From positions 94,001 through 158,000 of the forward strand of contig NZ_JAEULY010000016.1 in the NCBI RefSeq assembly GCF_016793595.1: a stretch of DNA of 64,000 nt, read 5' to 3'. Of the stretch, positions 9,121 through 17,095 are shown in pieces. Made by a program: the position numbers and the translations under genes. Under the pieces are notes generated by a model. That model was not told where the DNA came from. It did no database searches and saw only the letters and a program-made list of their open reading frames with translations. Every line of letters starts with the position of its first letter. Position 1 is the stretch's first letter. The DNA is from Phreatobacter sp. GTDB lineage: Bacteria; Pseudomonadota; Alphaproteobacteria; Rhizobiales; Phreatobacteraceae.

Positions 9121-12100
9121 TCACGGCTTCTTGGTCATGGCGTCCTTCAGCGCCGCGAGCTTGGCGAAGGGCGAGTTCGGATCGGGCTCGCGCTCCTTGC
9201 GCGGGGCCCGATCCTGCGGACGGGGCCCACGGAAATCGGCGCGCTCCTCGCGCTGCGGCCGGTCCCGGCGCTCACCATCACCCTTGTTGCGCGAATCCTT
9301 GCCCCGGAAGTCCTTGAACTTGGAGAAATCGCGGCGCGGCGGGCGGCCGCCTTCCCGGCGCTCGCCCTCCGGAGCACCCTCGCGGGGCGCGCGATCGGAA
9401 CGGTTCTCGCCGCCCGGCTGGCCGTCTCGCGGCTGACCGTCACGCGGTTGTCCATGGCGCTGCCCATCGCGCGGCTGACCGTGACGCGGACGATGATCGC
9501 GCCGCTGTCCCTGCTCGCCGCCGCGCTCGCCGCCCTTACGGAAGTCACGGCGCTGCGGGCGCTCGCCGTCCATCCGGCCGCCGGGACGCCAGACCTCGAC
9601 CATGGCAGGCTCGGCTGCCGCAGCCGGTTCCGTGCGGGTCTCCGCCTGTGGCGTCTCGGCAGCCTCGGCCGGTGCCTCTGCCGACACCTGTCCGTCGGCA
9701 GCGGCCGCCTCGGTCAGGGCTGGCGCCTCGAAGGACGGCGCGGCCGGTTCGGCTGCGACGGGCGTCTCCGATGCAGGCGGTGCGGCCTGTGTTTCCACAT
9801 CCGCCATGGGAGCTTCGGCAACCGGCTCCGGTGGCAGGGCATCAGCGGCTACGGCCTCCTCCACCGTGTCGATGACGACACCGGCGTCGGCCGGCTCTGC
9901 GGCGTCCGCCTCGGCCGGTGCAGCGGCCTCGGTCTCGGCCGGCGCGGCAACCTCCACGGGCTTCGGCGGCGGCGCGGGACGCTTGTCCATCCGGTAGCCG
10001 AGGCCCTTGAGGATGGAGGCGAAGTCGTCGCCCGAGCAGCCGACCAGCGAGGTCATGGCGACGGTCGCGGTAAAGCCGCCGCCGGGAAAATGGCCGGCCG
10101 GCTCCGGCGTCGCGGTGCCCGGTCGCCAGGCGAGAGCCGGGCGGATGATGTCGGCGAGGCGCTCGAGGATATCGACGCGCACGGCTCGCGGGCCCAGCGC
10201 GCGGAAGCCGACGAGGCGGTAGAGATCCTTGTTGATCGCGGGATCGACGGCGATCGAGGTGCGGCCCGAGGCGGCAAGCGCCGGCAGCTCGGTCAGACCC
10301 TTCTCGCCGAGCATGTCCTGCTTGAGCATGAAGAGCTGCAGCGCCAGGGCGCGCGGCGCGGGCTTCAGCGTCGCCGGCAGGTAGATGTGATAGGCGCCGA
10401 AGCGCACGCCGAGCTTGCGCAGGACGGCCCGCGCCTCCTGATCAAGCTGCTTCACGTCCTCGGCGATCTTCGGCCGGTCGATGACGCCAAGCGCCTCGGC
10501 GAGCTGGAAGGCGACGCCGCGAGCGAGGCCGGTCAGTTCCTCGGACCTCTCCAGCGCCAGGACAGGGCCGAGCTGCTTCTCGATCTGGGCGTGGAGCCAG
10601 AGGTCGAGGCGCGCCTGCACCTGGTCGCGCGGGCCACCGGTCAGATGCTCGTCGGAGAGGATGCGCACGCGCGGCGCGAGGATCTTGTCCCCGGCATCGA
10701 GCTTGGCGACGGCCTCGCCGTGCCAGCGGATCGTGCCGTCGTTCGACAGGATGAAAGCTTCATCGCCGGACGACGACAGTTTCTCCGCGCGGGAGTCGAT
10801 TTCGCTCGCCAGCGCCTTGGACGCGGCCGCCCGCAGGGCGCGCCCCGCCTCGCCGTCGCCGGCCTGCGGGTCGGGGGCGAAGCGAAAGCCTTCGAGCCGG
10901 CCGACATGCTGGCCCTCGACGGTCACGTCGCCGGTCTTGGTGATCTCGGCCTCGAGCATGGTGTTTTCCCTTAGGCGACGCATCAGCACGCTCGTCCTGC
11001 GATCGACGAAGCGCTGCGTCAAGCGTTCATGAAGGGCATCGGACAAAATGTCCTCCACCCGGCGTGTCTCTGCCTGCCAGTGGACGGGGTCATCGACCCA
11101 GTCCGGCCGGTTGGCTGCGAAGGTCCAGGTGCGGATGTGGGCGATCCGGTTGGACAGCGTGTCGATGTCGCCATCGGTGCGGTCGGCGATGGCGACCTGG
11201 GCGGCGATCCAGTCGGAGGGGATGCGTCCCTTCCGGCTGGTGAGGTGGCCGTAAAGGGCGGTGACCAGCTCGGTATGGCTCGCCGGCGAGATGCGGCGAT
11301 AGTCCGGCATCAGGCACGCGTCCCAGAGCTTGGACACCGCTTCGCGGCCCCTGGCGCGCGCCCTGACATCCTCGTCCTTCAGCGCCAGTTCCAGAACCCG
11401 CTGGTCGATGGCGATGGGTGAGCGGGTTAGGCCCGGTTCGGTCGGCACCACGTCGAGGCTGGCGAGCAGCGCTTCCACCGACGCGAAGTCAAGATGGGTG
11501 TTGCGCCACTGCAGCATCTTCACGCCGTCGAAGGAATGGCTCTCCAGCGCCTGAACAAGTTCGTCCTCCAACGGCGGGCAGCGGCCGGTCGTCCCGAACG
11601 TGCCGTCGCGATTGGAGCGCCCTGCGCGCCCTGCGATCTGGGCGAACTCGACCGGGTTCAGCCGGCGGAACTGGTAGCCGTCGAATTTCCGGTCGGCAGC
11701 GAAGGCGACATGGTCGACATCGAGATTGAGACCCATGCCGATGGCGTCGGTGGCGATGAGATAATCGACGTCGCCGGACTGGTAGATCTCGACCTGCGCA
11801 TTGCGCGTGCGTGGCGACAGCGCGCCGAGCACCACGGCGGCGCCGCCGCGCTGGCGGCGGATCAGCTCGGCGATCGCATAGACCTCGTCGGCCGAGAAGG
11901 CGACGATGGCCGAGCGACGCGGCAGGCGGGTGAGTTTCTTCTCGCCCGCGAACATCAGGTTCGAGAAGCGCGGCCGCGTGACGATATTGGCGCCGGGAAT
12001 GAGCTTCTCGATCAGCCCGCGCATCGTGGCGGCCCCGAGCAGCATGGTCTCGTCGCGGCCACGCCGGTTGAGGATGCGGTCGGTGAAGACGTGACCGCGC

Positions 12101-12438
12101 TCGAGGTCGCCGGCGATCTGGATCTCGTCGATGGCGAGGAAGGACACGTCGATGTCGAGCGGCATGGCCTCGACGGTCGCGACCCAGTAGCGCGCGCCGG
12201 GCGGCTTGATCTTCTCCTCGCCCGTGACCAGCGCCACCGCGCCCTCGCCGGCGCGGGCGACGAGCTTGGCATAGACCTCGCGGGCGAGGAGCCGCAACGG
12301 CAGCCCGATCAGGCCCGAGGGATGGGCCAGCATTCGCTCGATGGCGAGCGTCGTCTTGCCCGTATTGGTCGGGCCGAGGACTGCGGTTACCCCACGCCCG
12401 CGGAGGGCGGGGGGCAGTGGCGGAAGCGACAGGGTCAT
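9121..12438 (-). CDS. SUV3-like DEAD/DEAH-type RNA helicase
   Basis: This 1105-residue protein is a superfamily 2 helicase of the Suv3 group found in mitochondria and alphaproteobacteria. The Walker A motif GPTNTGKT lies near residue 22, the DEAH-equivalent box is AIDEIQ, motif III is GAATM, and motif VI is QIAGRAGRS. The middle holds the SUV3 C-terminal domain. From about residue 850 the chain is of low complexity: an Ala/Pro/Glu-rich linker, then an Arg/Gly/Asp/Gln-rich tail with tandem GQPRDGQ units (about 9415-9495) and many RR and RG pairs, likely an RNA-binding disordered tail. Mitochondrial Suv3 unwinds RNA for the degradosome; a similar RNA-decay role is inferred. Its promoter must lie in the GANTC-rich region upstream. 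Confidence 0.92.
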   Translation of the reverse strand: MTLSLPPLPPALRGRGVTAVLGPTNTGKTTLAIERMLAHPSGLIGLPLRLLAREVYAKLVARAGEGAVALVTGEEKIKPPGARYWVATVEAMPLDIDVSFLAIDEIQIAGDLERGHVFTDRILNRRGRDETMLLGAATMRGLIEKLIPGANIVTRPRFSNLMFAGEKKLTRLPRRSAIVAFSADEVYAIAELIRRQRGGAAVVLGALSPRTRNAQVEIYQSGDVDYLIATDAIGMGLNLDVDHVAFAADRKFDGYQFRRLNPVEFAQIAGRAGRSNRDGTFGTTGRCPPLEDELVQALESHSFDGVKMLQWRNTHLDFASVEALLASLDVVPTEPGLTRSPIAIDQRVLELALKDEDVRARARGREAVSKLWDACLMPDYRRISPASHTELVTALYGHLTSRKGRIPSDWIAAQVAIADRTDGDIDTLSNRIAHIRTWTFAANRPDWVDDPVHWQAETRRVEDILSDALHERLTQRFVDRRTSVLMRRLRENTMLEAEITKTGDVTVEGQHVGRLEGFRFAPDPQAGDGEAGRALRAAASKALASEIDSRAEKLSSSGDEAFILSNDGTIRWHGEAVAKLDAGDKILAPRVRILSDEHLTGGPRDQVQARLDLWLHAQIEKQLGPVLALERSEELTGLARGVAFQLAEALGVIDRPKIAEDVKQLDQEARAVLRKLGVRFGAYHIYLPATLKPAPRALALQLFMLKQDMLGEKGLTELPALAASGRTSIAVDPAINKDLYRLVGFRALGPRAVRVDILERLADIIRPALAWRPGTATPEPAGHFPGGGFTATVAMTSLVGCSGDDFASILKGLGYRMDKRPAPPPKPVEVAAPAETEAAAPAEADAAEPADAGVVIDTVEEAVAADALPPEPVAEAPMADVETQAAPPASETPVAAEPAAPSFEAPALTEAAAADGQVSAEAPAEAAETPQAETRTEPAAAAEPAMVEVWRPGGRMDGERPQRRDFRKGGERGGEQGQRRDHRPRHGQPRDGQRHGQPRDGQPRDGQPGGENRSDRAPREGAPEGERREGGRPPRRDFSKFKDFRGKDSRNKGDGERRDRPQREERADFRGPRPQDRAPRKEREPDPNSPFAKLAALKDAMTKKP

Positions 12439-12464
12439 TCGGAACCTTCTGTATCACGCCGGCA

Positions 12465-12477
12465 CGGGACATGCGTG
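12465..12477 (+). repeat. 13-bp direct repeat, copy 1
   Basis: CGGGACATGCGTG occurs here and again at 12693-12705, 228 bp apart, inside the GANTC-rich gap. A shorter repeat, CATTTCGGT, also occurs twice (12479-12487 and 12663-12671). The repeats suggest the region grew by internal duplication or carries paired protein-binding sites. Confidence 0.6.
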
Positions 12478-12670
12478 ACATTTCGGTATCGGCCGGCGCG
12501 CTCGTTCACGCCCGGAACGAGTCTGGAACGAATCGGGGTCGAATCGCTGACTCGCCACGAATCCTGATTCGTTCACGACAAGATATGGTGGTTGAGAGTC
12601 TAGCGAGCCACTAGCCGAGTCATGATCGCCGGATGCCGAGTCGATCGGGATTCGCCGCGAGTCATTTCGG

Positions 12671-12685
12671 TTAACGAATTCTTAC
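12671..12685 (+). promoter_or_regulatory. CtrA-like box within the GANTC region
   Basis: TTAACGAATTCTTAC matches the CtrA consensus TTAA-N7-TTAA at seven of eight fixed positions. It lies in the 67-bp stretch between two oppositely oriented ladders of GAGTC sites. CtrA is the master cell-cycle response regulator of alphaproteobacteria, so its co-occurrence with CcrM sites is suggestive. One such match can arise by chance in AT-richer DNA. Confidence 0.4.
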
Positions 12686-12692
12686 CAGCCGC

Positions 12693-12705
12693 CGGGACAT
12701 GCGTG
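12693..12705 (+). repeat. 13-bp direct repeat, copy 2
   Basis: This is the second copy of CGGGACATGCGTG (first at 12465-12477). It lies between the CtrA-like box and the third group of GANTC sites. Confidence 0.6.
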
Positions 12706-12806
12706 CGACGTGCCCGCCACCGACCTTTTCGACTCAGGTGGCCTGTGTGGAGACTCGCGGCGCGGATGCCTCGACTCCGGGATCTTCGCGAAGACTCACG
12801 CGGCAA

Positions 12807-14786
12807 TCAGGCGAAGGCCGTGAGGGCGTCACGCACGTCGGCCAGCGTGAACGGCTTTTCCATGATGGGAATGCGCCCTTCGCCGCCATGGCGCTCCACC
12901 GCGCCGGGACCCTCGACCGCGTCACCGGTCATGATGATCACGCGGTCGGCGAGCCTCGGATTGCGCGCGACCACCGCATCGCGGAAGCGGAGGCCATCGA
13001 TACCGGGCATTCGGAGATCGACGAAGACCAGATCGGCCGCTTCCGCGCCGCCGCCCTCCAGCGCCTCGCGGGCGGTCTGGGCGGGAAGGACCCGATGGCC
13101 GAGCAGTTCGAGCATTTCGGCGAGCCCCTCGCGCACGTCGGCTTCGTCATCGACGACGAGGATGGACAGGCCATCGGTTTCGGGGCTGGCGGGCACGGGT
13201 TCCTCGGCCTGTTCGCCGGTGATGGCGGGCAAGGAGACGGTGAAGATCGCACCACCGCCGGGGGCTGCGGCATGGCTGATCGTGCCGCCATGCGATTCGA
13301 CCACGGTCTTGCAGATGGACAGGCCGATGCCAGTGCCGACGCCCGCGGGCTTGGTGGTGAAATAGGGCTCGAAGATGCGCTCGGCGAGCTGTGCGGGCAC
13401 GCCTGGGCCGTTGTCGGCGACCTGGAGCACGGCGCTGCGACCCTCGTTCCGGGTCGAGACGACGATCCGGCGGGGATCGGGGCGCTCCGCCAGCGCATGC
13501 TGGGCGTTGATGATCAGGTTGGCGACGACCTGGCCGAGGAAGTCCTGATCGGCGACGATTGCCGGCAGCCGCTCGTCGAGGTCGAGCGCGAGTTCAACGC
13601 CGTGGGTGCGCAGTCCGTAGGCGAGCATTTCGGTGGACGCCTTCACCAGCGCGTTCAGGCTGGTCGGCTCGCGCTTTTCGGGCCGCTGGCGCGCCATGGC
13701 GAGGAAGCTCTTGACGATCCGGCCGGATCGTTCGGCCGCGGCATGGATGCGCTCGGCGCGTCGCTTCTGGGCATCGCTCGACGCGGTCTCCATGAGCAAG
13801 GTCGACTGCGCGACGAGGATCGCCAGTGGATTGTTGAGTTCATGGGCGACGCCGGCCAGAAGCGAGCCCATGGCGGAGAGTTTCTCGGCCTGGTGCAGCC
13901 GTTCGCGCTGCTGTTCGAGCTGCCTTTCGGCCTGGCGCACGGAGGAGAGGTCGCGCAGATGGGCGGTGAACACGCGCCGTTGCGGCAGCCGGATCTCGGA
14001 AATGGTCAGTTCGATGGGGATGGTCGCGCCGTCCGAACGCTGGGCATCGACCGTGATGCGCTGGTCGAGGATCCGGCTCATGCCGGTCGCCGTGTAGCGG
14101 CCCATGCCCTGCGTATGGCTCTCGCGCAGATGCGGCGGGATGATCAGGTCGGCGATAGGCCGCCCGACCGCATGGGCGCGGGAATAGCCGAAGGTCGCCA
14201 TGGCTGCGGGATTGAGGTCGATCAGCAAGCCATCCTCATCGACCACCATGATCGGGTCGATCGAGGTCTTGATGATCGCGGTATTGACCGTCTCGGCGAT
14301 GTTGAGCGCCGCGATCCGCGCCTCCAGTGCTTCCTCCCGCTCCTTCAGATCGGTCGTGTCGCGCACGAAGCTGATATAGCCGATCAGTTCGCCGGCCGGA
14401 CCGAAGCACGGCGAATAGAGATGTTCCACATAGCGGCGCTGACCGTTGGCATAGACGCCCCAATCCGCCCAGCGGACGACCTCGCCTTTCGCGAGCTTTG
14501 CCTCGAAGACCTTGCTGCGCTCATCGACGGAGGCGCCGAACACCTCGCGCACGGTGTGCCCGACGACCTCGTCGGAGCGCTTGCCCAGCATGGCCAGCGT
14601 CTCGCTGTTGGCGAAGACGAAGCGCTGGCCGGCATCGAGCGCGGTGACGCGCATCGGCATGGCCTCGAACAGGCGACCAAGAACGGTGGGATCGAGCTGG
14701 CCTTCCGGCGCGACCACGCTGTCCTCGAACAGCCGGCCGAACGGTGCGGCCGGCCCGGAACCGATGAGCTGCTCGGCTTCCGCCAC
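12807..14786 (-). CDS. PAS-domain hybrid sensor histidine kinase with C-terminal receiver
   Basis: This 659-residue protein has no membrane segment. Two PAS domains (about 40-150 and 165-285; the second with IMVVDEDGLLIDLNPAA) precede a HisKA domain with the phospho-acceptor H315 in AGVAHELNNP, an ATPase domain (VVANLIINAQHAL, GTGIGLSICKTVV) and a receiver with D590 in VDLRMPG. Cytosolic PAS kinases sense redox, ligands or intermediate signals; no cofactor residue can be assigned here. The gene follows the OmpR-type regulator gene on the same strand with a 3-bp gap, which makes that regulator its likely partner. It is closely similar in plan to the second kinase at 17096-19363. Confidence 0.93.
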   Translation of the reverse strand: MAEAEQLIGSGPAAPFGRLFEDSVVAPEGQLDPTVLGRLFEAMPMRVTALDAGQRFVFANSETLAMLGKRSDEVVGHTVREVFGASVDERSKVFEAKLAKGEVVRWADWGVYANGQRRYVEHLYSPCFGPAGELIGYISFVRDTTDLKEREEALEARIAALNIAETVNTAIIKTSIDPIMVVDEDGLLIDLNPAAMATFGYSRAHAVGRPIADLIIPPHLRESHTQGMGRYTATGMSRILDQRITVDAQRSDGATIPIELTISEIRLPQRRVFTAHLRDLSSVRQAERQLEQQRERLHQAEKLSAMGSLLAGVAHELNNPLAILVAQSTLLMETASSDAQKRRAERIHAAAERSGRIVKSFLAMARQRPEKREPTSLNALVKASTEMLAYGLRTHGVELALDLDERLPAIVADQDFLGQVVANLIINAQHALAERPDPRRIVVSTRNEGRSAVLQVADNGPGVPAQLAERIFEPYFTTKPAGVGTGIGLSICKTVVESHGGTISHAAAPGGGAIFTVSLPAITGEQAEEPVPASPETDGLSILVVDDEADVREGLAEMLELLGHRVLPAQTAREALEGGGAEAADLVFVDLRMPGIDGLRFRDAVVARNPRLADRVIIMTGDAVEGPGAVERHGGEGRIPIMEKPFTLADVRDALTAFA

Positions 14787-14789
14787 GGA

Positions 14790-15512
14790 TCAGCCTCCGC
14801 CGGGAACGAAGACGTAGCCCTCGCCGCGCACCGTCTTGATGAAGCGCGGGTGTTCCGGGTCCGGCTCGATCTTCTTGCGCAGGCGCGTGACGCGGATGTC
14901 GATGGAGCGGTCGCTCTCGTCCACTGTCCGGCCATGGGCGAATTCCTGAAGCTGGCCGCGGGACAGCACCCGGTTCGGCCGGGTCGCCAGCGCCTGCAGG
15001 AGATCGAATTCCATCGCAGTCAGCTCGATCGGGCCACCGGAGCCATCGACCAGTCGCCGGGCATCGAGGTCGAGAACCAGCGTGCCGAACCGCAGGCTGC
15101 GGCTCTCGGGCGCGGCCGCCGGCGTCGTCTGTCCCACCGGGGGAGCCGCCTTCACGCGGCGCAGCACGCTCTTGATGCGGGCGAGCAGTTCGCGCAGTTC
15201 GTAGGGCTTCACCAGATAGTCGTCCGCGCCGATCTCGAGGCCGACGATGCGGTCGATCGGGCGTCCGGCGGCGGTCGCCATGATGATGCCTGTCGAGCCG
15301 GACTTGCGGATGAAGCGGGCGAGCGAGAGGCCGTCCTCGCCGGGCATGGCGACATCGAGAACCGCCACGTCGATCGCCTTGCCGGCGCCTTCCTCGCGGA
15401 ATGCCTGGGCATTGCGGAAGCTCAGGACCTCGAAGCCCTGCAGTTCCAGGTATTCGCCGACGGCCTCGCGCAGATGTTCCTCGTCGTCGACGATAGCGAC
15501 GGTCGTCTTCAT
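14790..15512 (-). CDS. OmpR/PhoB-family response regulator
   Basis: This 240-residue protein has a receiver with phospho-acceptor D53 (VAVLDVAMPGEDG) and conserved K102 (DYLVKPYELRE), then a winged-helix DNA-binding domain (LTAMEFDLLQALATRPNRVL and the recognition part RSIDIRVTRLRKKIE). It probably receives phosphate from the adjacent kinase, whose gene begins 3 bp downstream. The linker is Pro/Ala-rich. It is divergent from another OmpR-type regulator, and their starts are 110 bp apart, so cross-control of the shared promoter region is possible. Confidence 0.93.
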   Translation of the reverse strand: MKTTVAIVDDEEHLREAVGEYLELQGFEVLSFRNAQAFREEGAGKAIDVAVLDVAMPGEDGLSLARFIRKSGSTGIIMATAAGRPIDRIVGLEIGADDYLVKPYELRELLARIKSVLRRVKAAPPVGQTTPAAAPESRSLRFGTLVLDLDARRLVDGSGGPIELTAMEFDLLQALATRPNRVLSRGQLQEFAHGRTVDESDRSIDIRVTRLRKKIEPDPEHPRFIKTVRGEGYVFVPGGG

Positions 15513-15622
15513 GCCCGATGCCCTTGTGTTTCAAGCGAGGGTGACAGCAGATGCGGCCACGAACTAGGATGGAACTCGCGCGCGGATGCAAGCGGCGCGA
15601 CGCAGTATCGAAAGGCTGACCG

Positions 15623-16351
15623 ATGGCGAGGCGCGGCCGCATCGCGGTGCTCGACGACGAACCGGACTGGTCCGACGCGGTCAAGGAATACCTGACCGAT
15701 CTCGGCTACGACGTCGACTGCCTGAAGGCGGCGTGGGAGCTCGAGCCCTATCTCGCCCGCGAGAAGCCGGACCTGATCATCCTCGACCTCGGACTGCCCG
15801 GCGAGGGCGGCATCGACATTCTCATTCGCACCGATCTCGCCAGCGATATCGCCGTTCTCGTGCTGACTGGCAATCCCGACCCGGTGGACCGGGTGCTCGG
15901 GCTGGAGCTGGGGGCCGAGGACTATGTGCAGAAGCCGGTCGAGCTGCGCGAGCTTGCCGCCCGCGTCGCCGGCATCCTGCAGCGCCGGCTGGGACGCCGC
16001 CGCAACTTCGTGGTGTTCGAGACTGCCTCCGTCGATCTGGTCGCGGCCCGCATCCTCAAGGCCGATGGCTCGACCGACCGGCTGTCGGCTGGCGAGGTCG
16101 CGCTGATCCGCGCCTTCGCCGACAATCCCGGCAAGGTGCTGACGCGCGAGGAGATCATGGAGCGTGCGCCGGCCGAGGACGAGGAAGCCTTCGACCGGGC
16201 GATCGATTCGCGCATCGCACGGCTGCGCCGCAAGCTCGATACCGAGGCGATCCGCACCGTCAGAGGCCACGGCTACGTCTTCGACCTGCCGAATCACGGC
16301 GCCGAGGTTGCCAGCGAAGCCAAGGATACGGCCAGCCCGGATGCGGTCTGA
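15623..16351 (+). CDS. OmpR/PhoB-family response regulator
   Basis: This 242-residue regulator has a receiver with D55 (LIILDLGLPGEGG) and K104 (DYVQKPVELRE) and a winged-helix output domain (LSAGEVALIRAFADNPGKVL, AIDSRIARLRRKL). The output domain differs from its divergent neighbour, so it is not a recent duplicate. Its kinase is not obvious: the nearest candidates are the hybrid kinases on either side. The globin gene follows 311 bp downstream on the same strand. Confidence 0.92.
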   Translation: MARRGRIAVLDDEPDWSDAVKEYLTDLGYDVDCLKAAWELEPYLAREKPDLIILDLGLPGEGGIDILIRTDLASDIAVLVLTGNPDPVDRVLGLELGAEDYVQKPVELRELAARVAGILQRRLGRRRNFVVFETASVDLVAARILKADGSTDRLSAGEVALIRAFADNPGKVLTREEIMERAPAEDEEAFDRAIDSRIARLRRKLDTEAIRTVRGHGYVFDLPNHGAEVASEAKDTASPDAV

Positions 16352-16662
16352 CCCGACAGGGTTTGATCTGGAGCGCCGCGCCCCGCGGCCCGCCCGCCAG
16401 CGGGCCGGCCCCTCCATCGGGCACAATGGGTCGCAGGCACGCATTGAATACTCGTCTCCCCTGGCCGGCGACCCTGCGCCCGCCCGTCATGCGGTTCGAT
16501 GTCGCCGCGAGGGACGCTGTGTTTCAGTTGCTTCGTCGGCCGGACCGCGCAGCGCGAAAAGGTGGAAACCAAGGAAACACTGAACCGCGCCGCCGCAACG
16601 GTGGCGAAGGATGGCGGCGTCATGGTGCAGGCTCCCGACAACGGCCGGAACACCTGTCGCCC
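16352..16662. other. Intergenic gap with a GC hairpin, no gene seen
   Basis: The 311 bp between the regulator and the globin gene hold no supported gene. Shortly after the regulator stop is an 8-bp GC-rich hairpin (16386-16407). The rest is presumably the globin promoter region, but I recognise no clear promoter elements or operator in it. Confidence 0.5.
16386..16407 (+). terminator. GC hairpin downstream of the regulator gene
   Basis: CGGCCCGC and GCGGGCCG pair perfectly over 8 bp around a six-base loop, 34 bp after the regulator stop. There is no T-tract, so intrinsic termination is uncertain. Confidence 0.35.
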
Positions 16663-17088
16663 ATGACGCCCGCCCAGACCGCCACGATCCGCCGCCAGTT
16701 CGGCCAGATCGCTCCCCGCAAGGAGGCGTTCGCAGCGGCGTTCTACGACCGCCTGTTCGACGGCGACCCGACCATCCGTCCGATGTTCCCGGCGGATATG
16801 CGGCCGCAGCGCGCGAAACTGGTCCAGGCGCTGGCCCACATCATCCTGTCGCTGGACAATCTGCACGCCGTGATGCCCGAAGTGCGCGAGCTTGGCATGC
16901 GTCACGCCGGCTACGGCGTTCAGCCCGACCACTACAACGCTGTCGGCGAGGCGCTTCTGGCGACGCTGGCGGAGCTGCTGGGCGAGGATTTCGACGATGC
17001 AGCCCAGGCGGCCTGGGCGCTCGCCTATGGCACTGTCGCCGACGCCATGGCGGAGGCGGCCGCCGAGATGGCCATCGCCGCCGAATAG
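16663..17088 (+). CDS. Single-domain bacterial globin
   Basis: This 141-residue protein matches the globin domain of flavohemoglobins and Vitreoscilla-type hemoglobins. Visible hallmarks are the B10-region tyrosine (AAAFYDRLF), the CD1-region phenylalanine (MFPADM) and the proximal F8 histidine in MRHAGYGVQPDHY. There is no reductase domain. Such globins bind O2 or NO and are implicated in NO detoxification or oxygen sensing. ATG 16663 is chosen because the family N-terminus TPAQTATIRRQFGQI follows it. It lies inside a two-component cluster and converges on the second hybrid kinase with a 7-bp gap, which fits a link to gas or redox signalling, though this is inference. Confidence 0.88.
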   Translation: MTPAQTATIRRQFGQIAPRKEAFAAAFYDRLFDGDPTIRPMFPADMRPQRAKLVQALAHIILSLDNLHAVMPEVRELGMRHAGYGVQPDHYNAVGEALLATLAELLGEDFDDAAQAAWALAYGTVADAMAEAAAEMAIAAE

Positions 17089-17095
17089 GACCGGA

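Larger units (their letters stand above)
12439..12806. promoter_or_regulatory. GANTC-dense non-coding region upstream of the helicase
   Basis: This 368-bp gap holds no convincing gene. Fifteen GANTC sites start at 12519, 12530, 12541, 12549, 12559, 12566, 12596, 12617, 12638, 12649, 12659, 12731, 12752, 12773 and 12793. At roughly 65% GC about one would be expected. Four GAGTC sites at 12596-12659 are exactly 21 bp apart, and four GACTC sites at 12731-12793 are 21, 21 and 20 bp apart in the opposite orientation. GANTC is the recognition sequence of the cell-cycle methyltransferase CcrM. The region is the only upstream DNA of the helicase gene and follows the kinase gene. Function is unknown. 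Confidence 0.8.

Noticed and set aside
12439-12806. Chromosomal origin of replication
   Set aside because: The methylation-site cluster recalls oriC, but there are no clear DnaA boxes and none of the genes usual beside a Hyphomicrobiales origin.
12699-15695. Open frame of nearly 1000 codons antisense to the first hybrid kinase and regulator
   Set aside because: It mirrors the codon pattern of the sense genes and has no recognisable domain. It also runs through part of the GANTC region.
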